Below are positions 55,462-64,000 of a stretch of 64,000 bases of DNA, piece by piece. The stretch covers positions 310,001 through 374,000 of the forward strand of contig NC_033564.1 of assembly GCF_001680005.1 (NCBI RefSeq), read 5' to 3'. A program made the translations under genes and the position numbers. Source of the DNA: Plasmodium coatneyi. Taxonomy: Eukaryota > Apicomplexa > Aconoidasida > Haemosporida > Plasmodiidae. The notes under the pieces are model-generated. The model did not search any database, was not told where the DNA came from, and saw only the letters and a list, made by a program, of their open reading frames with translations. How positions within the stretch are numbered: the first letter of the stretch is position 1; each line of letters starts with the position of its first letter.

Positions 55462-56201
55462 TGGGAAAAGTTTTTCAAGTGCAATCGTCTAGCCATTTCG
55501 TCGTAGCAAATGCGTGGTAGCTTTTTTTTTTTTTTTTTCCCCAGTGTAGACTCCACTTCACTATGAAATGTAGACGTGCACGCCAGGGGCAACCTCGTCT
55601 GTTTCGTTATCCGTCGGGGGACATACCCTCCACGTGGATACAAACCACCATGTGCTTCCTCCATATAGGTTACCCCTTAGAGTAAACGTTAAAGCAATTC
55701 ATGCGTTTTTTTTCTTTTTTTCCTTTCACTATATTGAATCATAACCCCGGTGGATTCCCCTCCATTCGTGTGTTTTCCTTAATGATAAGTGCATAGCTCC
55801 ACGGCACAGATTCGTGTGAATATCCTCAGCGCATTCTCACATATATGCCGCATTAAATGGGAAGAAAAAAAAAATAAATAAAATAAAAATAACATCACTT
55901 GAAGGCATAAAGATGGATGGAAGAGAATATTCCGCCCAAATAACTAGCGAAATAGTGCAACACTCTTCTGTGCAATTCTCTGAAAATGCCAATTTCCTTA
56001 GAACAGAAAAATGACAACCTCTGAAGTGACAAATTATGCGTTTATCACCCCTTTAGCAAAGCAGCTGTTGGGCGTTTACGCAAAACCGCCTAATTCGTTC
56101 AGGTAAAAAAAAGGGGAAAAAAAATTGGAAAAATTGGAAAGAACGAAAGAGCGGAAAAAAGGACCAACACGAGCGAAAATTACCACAGCGCGTCAAACAC
56201 C
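55462..56201. other. Intergenic, promoter region of the TTC4-like gene
   Basis: 740 bp between same-strand genes; T-run at about 55521-55538 and a TAAAATAA patch near 55867-55892. No gene seen. Confidence 0.5.
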
Positions 56202-57542
56202 ATGGAGGACGACTTCCACGTGGACGAGGAATACATCAAGCAGCTGTCGGAGAAATATAAAAACGCCGAGCACCCCCTCTTCATGGATGAGCTGCCGGCC
56301 AACATTGAAGAAAATGAAGACCTGCATGCTCTCTACAATTTAATGATAGACGATGAAGACGAACTAAGTTTGGCCAAAAATTTTAAACAAGTCGGAAATG
56401 ATTACTACCAGGATGGAACCAAATATTTTGAGGATGCCATAATTAGCTACACCAAGGGTATAGATATACTGACCAAGTATTGGGAAAATAAGAATTTGGA
56501 AAAACGCAAGGCACAGAGGGGTAAACTGACACATGACAGTAAGAGTTCTGCCCCCGGGATTACCAATTCTAACGCGCAAAATGTCAGCTCCAAATGGATT
56601 AGCAACGGTATAGGTACCGCAAATGGGGAGATTGGCGCCGGGGAGGAGGCAGTTAAATCTGAAGTTAAGGAAGACTCCTCTTCTGATAGGAAGGGCGCGG
56701 AGATAAGCATACAAAATGAAGGTAATAACCGTGATGGCCACAGTGATGGTAAACGTGATGACGAAATACGGGGCGTCCTGGCCGACCTGCACTGCAACCG
56801 AGCAATCGTCCACTACAAGAAGAAGCGCTACGTGAAATGCCTGCAGGACTGCCGAAAGGCATACACCTTTAACCAGACAAAATTCAAAAGCGTGTACTAC
56901 AGCATCCTGTGTTCCTACCACTTGGAACTATACAAAGATGCCCACATGTATGTTAACCTTTTTGAAGACATGACAAAATCGGTTGATCTGAAAAACCATA
57001 TCAATTTGAACGAGTATGAAAAGATGAAGGAAATTATTTTCAAAAAATACGATGACATTTTAGAAAGAAAAAAAATAGATCAAAATGAAAAAAGAAAAGC
57101 CGAGGAAAACGAAAAAAACGTTGCCAATCTTGTCCAAGATATTTTACATAAAAGGAACATTCAGATGGTTGAAAATGTATACCAGCAAACGAACAATGTC
57201 CTCCCTGTGCTCTACGTAGATTCCTCTATGTACATTCACTTTACCGTTTACTTGCTCTATTTTGAATGGGGAATCATAGAAACGATTATCGACTTTGCGG
57301 AAAATCAATCCATCATGGACCACTACGATATTGTAAAGAAGAACAAAAACAACCATCTCCTTTTTTGCTATATCGAATTCCCCGATGATGTTTTTTTCAT
57401 GATTAATAGCAGCTCCTACATTTGTGACGTCCTCAACAGGGCCAAATTATTCTCCCCCATTCTGTCCATACACATTATCGAGAATGAGGAGGCCAACCGA
57501 CAATTCAGGAGTGGCAAAACGATTAAGTCCATTCCGCTGTGA
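56202..57542 (+). CDS. TTC4: TTC4/Cns1-type TPR co-chaperone
   Basis: Single exon, 446 aa. The N-terminal motif HPLFMDELPANIEENEDLHA (24-43) is the family signature that precedes the TPRs. TPR1 is at about 58-91 (KQVGNDYYQDG to SYTKGIDIL), TPR2 at about 193-226 (ADLHCNRAIVHYKKKRY) and TPR3 at about 227-260. A basic helix covers 270-315, and the C-terminal wheel domain about 320-446 (VLYVDSSMYIHFTVYLLYFEW). Family members bind the EEVD tails of Hsp90 and Hsp70 and link them to translation factors such as eEF2; Cns1 is essential in yeast. Unlike human TTC4, TPR1 and TPR2 are split by a hydrophilic insertion of about 100 residues (95-190) with N/S/G/E-rich, probably disordered, sequence. Start ATG 56202 directly precedes the conserved part. 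Confidence 0.92.
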   Translation: MEDDFHVDEEYIKQLSEKYKNAEHPLFMDELPANIEENEDLHALYNLMIDDEDELSLAKNFKQVGNDYYQDGTKYFEDAIISYTKGIDILTKYWENKNLEKRKAQRGKLTHDSKSSAPGITNSNAQNVSSKWISNGIGTANGEIGAGEEAVKSEVKEDSSSDRKGAEISIQNEGNNRDGHSDGKRDDEIRGVLADLHCNRAIVHYKKKRYVKCLQDCRKAYTFNQTKFKSVYYSILCSYHLELYKDAHMYVNLFEDMTKSVDLKNHINLNEYEKMKEIIFKKYDDILERKKIDQNEKRKAEENEKNVANLVQDILHKRNIQMVENVYQQTNNVLPVLYVDSSMYIHFTVYLLYFEWGIIETIIDFAENQSIMDHYDIVKKNKNNHLLFCYIEFPDDVFFMINSSSYICDVLNRAKLFSPILSIHIIENEEANRQFRSGKTIKSIPL

Positions 57543-58527
57543 AGATCGGAGTGCAAGCAGACGCTGTACAGCGTGTGCTGCCCTGTTTTTTTTTATTTTT
57601 TTTTTTAAACCATCCGCATTATTTGTACAAAGTCGAAACAGGTGGAAAGCAATCTGCAAACCATTATGCAGGTGCTGTTCCGTACAATACGCTACACTTT
57701 TACGTGCCGAAGAGGTTATTCGGCGCATTCCCGCCCGGTGCCCACTGCTCCCCAGTGGTACCTCTTTTTTTTTTTTAACCCCCTCTTCATGGCCTTCATT
57801 TTTTAAGAGGCTCCCATCCCAACCCCGATTAACACCCTTTTATAAACTTCATCACAACTGTTTGTCACCCCCTTTTGTAAAACATAAACCTAAATGACTA
57901 TCCCTTCCGAGGTGTATGGAATGATACAAGCTACGCATGGCAGGGCGCTTGAGTTTGCGCAGTTCCTCTGCGGAAGCTTATACGTATATATAATTCTTTA
58001 TCAGTTTACGCGATTTTCGACATGCAAAGTTTTTACTTCTTTCAGTCCGCCCATCGCTAAAAAAGTATTCATCATTTGAAGAATTATATATTAGTTCGCA
58101 GGTCAACTGCTTCGTTTAAAAAGGGGGATCGTTTGGGAACAGTTTGGCAAGGGAAAGTATTGGATGTACAAATTAGGGAGGGGCGCATCCCCCTATTCGC
58201 ATATGTTCGAACGAACGAACGTGGGTCTCCACAAGGGGAAATATCGCAGGTGGCCCACCGAGTGAAAGTGTGCCATCTCACTTTCCGTTAACCTTCATGC
58301 GTATTGGTTCAACTTATATTTTCCCGTCATACGCGAAGTTCCTATTGGAAAGGGGGGCCAAAAAGGATAAACAACTTCGTTGTACGAATTAGCAACGTAA
58401 GGTCCCCGCTGTTTTCATTCATCTTTTCGTGCTTCATCACAAAATTGTAAAAAAATTAAACTTTTGCTTATCCGTTTGGAAAAAAAAATATGTACATATG
58501 TATATCATGTATAAATCCATATTTTGC

Positions 58528-58569
<42 letters not shown>

Positions 58570-59221
58570 GCTACCTGAAAATTTACGAGCGTTGGCTAGT
58601 CAATCGTCGGGCGACAGTCGGCACCGAAAATATGTTCGACCACGCGTACCTTTATGCTGCGAATACATTTCCCATGCGCACCACAGGGGGGGAAAACAAC
58701 ATACAGGCCGTCTGGCCACATGATCTCCACCAATTTGTGACAATTTTAAAACATATGCAGCAATATCAGCAGGCAAAAGTTTATCCCGTTCGCTTTTTTT
58801 TTTTTTTTTTGTTTTGGTAAATCAAAATAAGTACAAAAGTGAATTTAAACGAAAATATGCATGAAGCACGAGATCTGGCAGCACCACCAGTTGGGTGCCC
58901 TTCCCCAGTAATGATATTTTTACCACTTATGGGAGGATCCCCCCTTGAGAAAGCTCCACATTTGCATATTTGTATATATATACATTTTTACGCTCCTGAG
59001 GGGGAGACCTGAGGATGGGTGGAAGTGCCAGGCGGGGAAAAAGTATGACAGCCCCATCCTCGCACACCCCTACAATAAAATAGTGCCATGGTTAAAACAA
59101 TTGTGTAGATAGGGACGTGTGTGGAATGCAATATTGGAAAGGTGAAAATGATGAGCTCGATGGAGCTTAACAAAATGGAGGGATGCGCAGGTTTAGGGGT
59201 AAGCGACAAGATAACAAAGGG
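57543..59221. other. Convergent intergenic region, TTC4 (+) / unknown gene (-)
   Basis: 1.7 kb with both 3' UTRs expected. Contains T-rich runs near 57583-57606 and 57766-57778, T38 at 58531-58568, and T18-type run near 58795-58810. No gene supported. Confidence 0.55.
58531..58568. repeat. T38 homopolymer
   Basis: The longest single-base run in the window (38 T). Similar runs are A32 at 32317-32348, A31 at 30066-30096 and T35 at 63835-63869. All four lie in spacers. Confidence 0.9.
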
Positions 59222-62200
59222 TCACAGGGACTCGGCACGACTGCCATCATTTTTGCGGTCCCTGCACTTCTCTCCGCCGCTCTGTTCCGCACCACCGTTT
59301 TGCTCATCTCCGGCTCCCTCCCTACGGCGCTGCGTGGAGCACCGGGACAGGAGGGTGTTCAGCGAAAGGGACGAAGTATACACATCACTCTCCTTGTACG
59401 CCATCAAAATTTGCATATTTTTAATTTTATCCTTCATAGTTCTTTGCACTATGTTAAGTGTGTCCTGCAGTGTATTCATTTTCGTGGAAATAATTTGGAG
59501 GTCGATGGGAGTGGGCAGTGTTTCTACATTAATTTGTCCAGTCCGTCTCTTATTAATTAGGAGCATGTAGGAGTGCCTTGAAACAATTCGCTCAAGTCTC
59601 CCAGCAAATTTCTGTTGCAGTTCTTTTAACCAAGCTACGTACTTGCTGTTAATGCACTCAAACGACGTCGTAATTTCCTTCCTCACGCTCCGGAAACAAT
59701 CAGCTATTTGTATGTGTGTGTTTCTGCGGTTATACTGAATTATTGTATAAGCCTTAATCAAATATTTAGCACTTAACTTGTCCAAGTTTTCTTCATTTTT
59801 TAGCAAGTTTAAAAGTTTTGGGTCGTGGTAATTATATTTTGTTTTTTTCACTGGATAGGGTGAATCCGGGTGGTTACTCTTTGCTGCGTAATCGTTAATG
59901 GTGCAGGATGTTCCGTTCGTTGTGTTGGCCTCATTCGTTGCGATTCTTTTTTTACTTTTGCAACTTGAGCTGGGTTTGTCGATGTGGTGTGTTTCTTTCA
60001 CGGTGGGGTTACTCCTTATCCTGGAGGATTCATTCCCGCAGCGGTGTTCCCTGCAATTGCCGTCCATTTCTTCCCCCACCGGGTAATCACGTAAGATCAT
60101 TTCGTTACTCGCTTCATCCTCTCCCTCAATGTTCACCACTTCGGAATATTCTCCGGTCCTTCCCTCGTCGTGGCATTTTTTCCTTGGGCACCCTGCGACC
60201 GGAAACTTTTCTTCGCTCGGGGTGTCCCTTTCGTCCAAATTTACAGGGGTGCCCGCTTGATAGCTTCGTCCTTCCCGTAAAATGCAACCGCTTCTATTAA
60301 CAGTTTCCTCTTCCTTTACCCTTTGTCTAGCCCTGTCCCCCTCCTCCCGATTGCGCATCACCCTGTGATCAATGCGGTGCAAGTTCCCTTTCAGGTCCCC
60401 CGGCTGCGTCCCCCCAGGTGTGCCGTTCACTTGTGGCTTTGACAAACTTTGTATGTACTCATCATTCTGTTTCTGTTTCGCGCCATAGTTGAGTAGCTGT
60501 TTAACAATTTCGGGTGGTGACTTGAGGGTGCTGTTACCACCCCTATTCTTGCTTCCTTTCCACAGATCAGTCGTCAGGAAGCTTCCTAAAGCATCACATC
60601 CATCACCTCCTTCCTCTCCTACATCTTTCTCAATCCCATTTTTAATCATAAATTCTTTTATATCGTAGGGAGGGCAATTTTCCCCTTTTTTTTTTTCCTT
60701 CCCTTGGGGGATGTTGCCATGGCTATAGCTCCTCTGCGGGAAGTAGTTACCATTTGATTTGTTCTTCCCTCTTGAATCTTCCATGCCTTCATCCAATTTG
60801 GTGGCAGGCTCACTGAATAGTAGCTTCGTCCCATCATCTGCGAAACACATCGGGTGTATACTTCTGCAACTTTGCTCATTTTCTTCTCCTGAATGGTTGC
60901 CACCACCTATCTCATCATCATCCTCTCCCCCTTGGCTCTTCTTCCCAATGGTGACTTGTTCACATATTTTGTTGATATCCGAGAGAATGAAGAACTCGTT
61001 CAGTGGGTCCTCACATCCACTTGCTTCCTTTACCCTTTTGCTGTTTTTCAATTCGTATATCTGTTGACCATTTGGCAGTTCACCCCCTTCGCCGAGATTT
61101 TTCCTGCTCTCTGACAACACACTGCAGAATGGGTTCTCTGCAAACAAATCATCATCCTCAAGAATAGCAGCCTCGCCTTCTACTCCCTCCGCGTGTTGCA
61201 AATCCTTCGTCGTTGCGTAGCTCACCTTGCTGCGCATTCCTCCGTGTGATTCACCACTGTCTCTCCCCCCGGGGTCAAGAGTGTCATCTGCCTCGATCAT
61301 CCCACCTGCTTCGCTTACCCAATCTGCATGGCTCGTGCCCCCCTCTTCAGTATGCAGTCCTCCTAATGAGCTGGCCTTACCGACGCTCGGGCAACTAGTT
61401 GATTCCTCCGGAGCAGTTAGAACCTTCTTGTTCTCTTCATCCGTCAAATCGGAGACCCCCTCATCGTCGTGTCTGTCCATCCCATTTAGGGACTCATCCA
61501 GAAGTAAGGTTTTCGTTCCCATCGACGTGCGATAGTCCATTAGGCATATTTCCTTCATGGAGGCAAAGCTTACTTTTCTGCGTTTCAATTTTTCTTCTTC
61601 GAATATTTCGTCCCCACTGACACAGTAGGTGCGACTATCTGAGTTGTCCCCGTCGGAACTATTCGCACCCTTGTTGTCTCCTTTCAGCTTTGTCTCGTGC
61701 GGAGCCCCTTCCCGAAGACAGGTCTCATCCGACTCGTCCTTCACCTCCTCACCGTTCTCAGGTTCGTTACACTCAATCGAAATTACCTCCGAAATGACAT
61801 CGAACATTTTATTCTTAATCGACTCTGAGCGGAACCTTACGCAGATTTCTATGTGGTCCAGGAGGCGGCCTTCGTACTGTGTCCGTAGCTTGTTTGACAG
61901 TGCGCCTGTAGGGGGTGGAAAGGGGGGTCGGCTCATTGCCATTGGTGGGGATTCTGAGCAGCAGCTGGGGAGAAAAACCCCACCTTCCCACGATTGTAGC
62001 TATATATGTATATGTATATCTATATGTGTCCATTTTATTTATATATATATATTTTTCCCGTTTTACCCAACGCGTCCATCCGCGAGCAACGAAAAACGAG
62101 CATCTTCCCCCCAGGGTCCTTGCGCACCTTCACTTGGTCGTAACACAAAACGATGAGCAACTTATTTTGGGTGTTGTAAAAGTAGGCGTAAAAGAAGTTC

Positions 62201-63297
62201 AGCAGCAAACATCCCCTGAACCCGTTGGGAGTCAAAACAACTTTGTCTTTCGGACTACTTGGGGAGACATCATCAGTCTGATGAGTGGGGGCATCCCCAT
62301 GGTTGGTGTGGGTAGTTGACCCGTTTGTCCCATTTGTTACGTTTGTCTGATCCCCCTCTGTGGCGCTAAATGTGCTGATGAACAGGTGACTTTCAGAGAC
62401 GTAAATATAGGAGGAGCTGCGCAGGTAACCCATGTTTATGTCTTTCTCCTTGGTTAGCGCCAAATAGTTGTTCCTCTTCCTGCTTAGCAAATTGGTCAAT
62501 TCTGGGAGGGACGCCAAATGGGTCCGACTCCCATCGGAGTTGTTACTATACAGACATCTACAGAGAGACAAAATTTTCTTCTTAATTTCTACGTCTGGTA
62601 TGTGATCGTAAGTATCCACAATCAAGTTCACATAATCGATGAGAGAGGAAATGAAGGGAATTTCTCTGATCTCTTTAAACATTTTCAACAGCAAATTGAA
62701 GGCAATTTCGATGATCTTGATCCTGGAGCATCCCACCTGCATGTACCTGTTACAATTTAATTTTTCATCATTTTTGAATTCTTTTAAAAGATCATTTAGG
62801 AGAGTTAAGTGGAAGGAAATGAGATGCAGCAAGGATGTGAGGAATGTACACATCTCCGTTTTGTACCCTTTCCATAGAATCATAAATTTGGGAAAACTTT
62901 TATCCAACTCGATGATGAGAGATAAGAATGCTCTTTGAAACTGTAAGGATCTATTATCGATAAAGTATCTCATGTTAAGACATATTTTCACTATCGTGTT
63001 GATACTGTCAAAGAAGGGTTGATTTATTTCTTCCTCCAATTTTAGGCACCTACTGATGCTGTAACGCATAAAGTGCATGCACGCATCTGCCAATGTGATC
63101 AAATTACTGTTTAGCGAGTTCACACATATTTGCAACACCCGACTCACCACTTGGTAGCTGAAGTTAAAATTTGATTCGATGTCGATATCTATTAAGTCGT
63201 TTAAAAATATAGACAAGGATATTTCCCCCTCCTCTTCGACTGCGCTCAGCTCTTGGAGGATGTTCCTGTGGTAATCCTCTATGTCTACATCGTTCAT
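59222..63297 (-). CDS. Large protein of unknown function, two exons (two ORFs joined)
   Basis: I read one gene: exon 1 at 63297-62067, exon 2 at 61953-59222, with a 113-nt phase-1 intron (donor GCGTTGG|GTAAAA, acceptor GCTGCTCAG|AA), giving 1320 aa. Support: both frames are on the same strand, the phase fits, the second ATG (61942) lies only 93 bp beyond the first frame's stop (62035), far closer than any other gene pair here, and the second frame is open before its ATG back to a TAG inside the intron. Exon 1 encodes an alpha-helical, solenoid-like region (about 1-300) ending with a hydrophobic strand cluster (LLLNFFYAYFYN). Exon 2 begins with a further folded part (about 411-470), then a long acidic, disordered region, and a helical C-terminal domain (about 1140-1280, YNYHDPKLLNLLKN to MLLINKRRT). 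I do not recognise the family. If the intron is wrong, these are two separate unknown genes. Confidence 0.72.
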
Positions 63298-63832
63298 TTT
63301 GGCAGATTCGGGGCAAGCGGTTCGGGTTGGGCGCGGCGGATGCAGGAAACGTAGGCGGGGTCCCCTGCAGGCAGCACGGCTGCCCCCAGATTGGCCGTGT
63401 GAACTGGCTTCTCTTTAGCCACTCCTAGTTGCACTCCTAGTTGGGTGCCTAACAAAGAGCAACCGGTACCTGCTAACCCAAAACGCTAACCCTCTAACCA
63501 CAAAACCACGCAGGTGTGCACATACTTGCTCCCTTTCCGCACCCAGACAAACAGATTTATGACATCACGATGGTGGGCCAAGCGGAGAACGGAAAGGAAA
63601 AAAGGAATACGTCAGATCTTGCGCGCGTTGAAAAAAAAAACAACTAGTTAAAATGAAAAGTACAACATGCATTGTTCACGCAACACACAAAAAATGACCT
63701 GAAAGACAAAACAAAGGAGATTTTAAAAATAGAAATGGAAATCGTTACAAAAAGGATTTCCCCCAATACGTAGTAATATTTTTGAGAGTCCACACAAGCA
63801 CATTTGTATATTCACAATTGTGTACACAAGTG

Positions 63833-63873
<41 letters not shown>

Positions 63874-64000
63874 GCTCACAAAAATGGGAGGCTTCTCAGT
63901 CCAGGATGGTGACCCATAAAATGTGCACACTTCAAATTTGTTTCTTTCAACACTGGTACATTTTTCACTTTGCTATTTGGTCATCCTGTTTGTTTTTTCT
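63298..64000. other. Promoter-side flank of the last gene
   Basis: The 5' flank of the minus-strand gene above. Contains T35 at 63835-63869 and no recognisable gene up to the window edge. Confidence 0.5.

Noticed and set aside
1..64000. tRNA genes and telomere-type repeats
   Set aside because: Scanning both strands by eye for GGTTCRANYCC B-boxes and tandem GGGTTYA found only isolated partial matches. A tRNAscan and Infernal run would be decisive.

Overview
The window looks like a chromosome-internal segment of a malaria parasite from the Plasmodium vivax / Asian-macaque clade (P. vivax, P. cynomolgi, P. knowlesi and relatives). Evidence: moderate GC in coding DNA, AT-rich spacers with very long homopolymer A/T runs (up to T38), short GT-AG introns with T-rich acceptors, asparagine/lysine/aspartate-rich low-complexity insertions, and a gene order that, from memory, matches the core of P. 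falciparum chromosome 11 around PF3D7_1107600 to PF3D7_1109000. The species cannot be fixed from sequence alone. No telomere repeats, subtelomeric gene families, tRNAs or rRNAs were recognised.

Layout, left to right. A long coiled-coil protein (-), the ribosome-biogenesis factor pescadillo (+), then a two-exon ApiAP2 transcription factor (-, AP2-P by synteny). Next is an unusually long gene-free stretch of about 10 kb (13.9-24.0 kb), which is the 5' flank of the AP2 gene and carries two tandem-repeat arrays and strong palindromes. Then come an MscS-type mechanosensitive channel (-), an IWS1-like transcription elongation factor (+), an acidic protein of unknown function (+), D-aminoacyl-tRNA deacylase (+), pterin-4a-carbinolamine dehydratase (+, two exons), casein kinase 2 alpha (+), succinyl-CoA synthetase alpha (+, three exons), the ER calcium-binding protein ERC (-), the ER J/thioredoxin protein PfJ2 (-), a twin-CX9C MIC19-like protein (+, two exons), a TTC4/Cns1 co-chaperone (+), and a large protein of unknown function (-) that I read as one two-exon gene rather than two ORFs.

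The genes are mostly unrelated housekeeping functions with independent promoters; there are no operons. Loose themes are nucleolar/nuclear expression control (pescadillo, AP2-P, IWS1, CK2), mitochondrial energy and cristae (SCS alpha, MIC19-like), and ER folding/calcium (ERC and J2 adjacent, both with xDEL tails).

Main points for a second look: a 26-bp identical segment shared by the antisense strand of the MscS gene and the start-codon region of IWS1; the repeat-bearing 10-kb flank of AP2-P; a 13-bp degenerate minisatellite upstream of the gene at 36.5 kb; A20 and A22 homopolymers inside the IWS1 coding sequence; and candidate small exons at 38.8-39.6 kb. I did not find a convincing wholly new molecular system.
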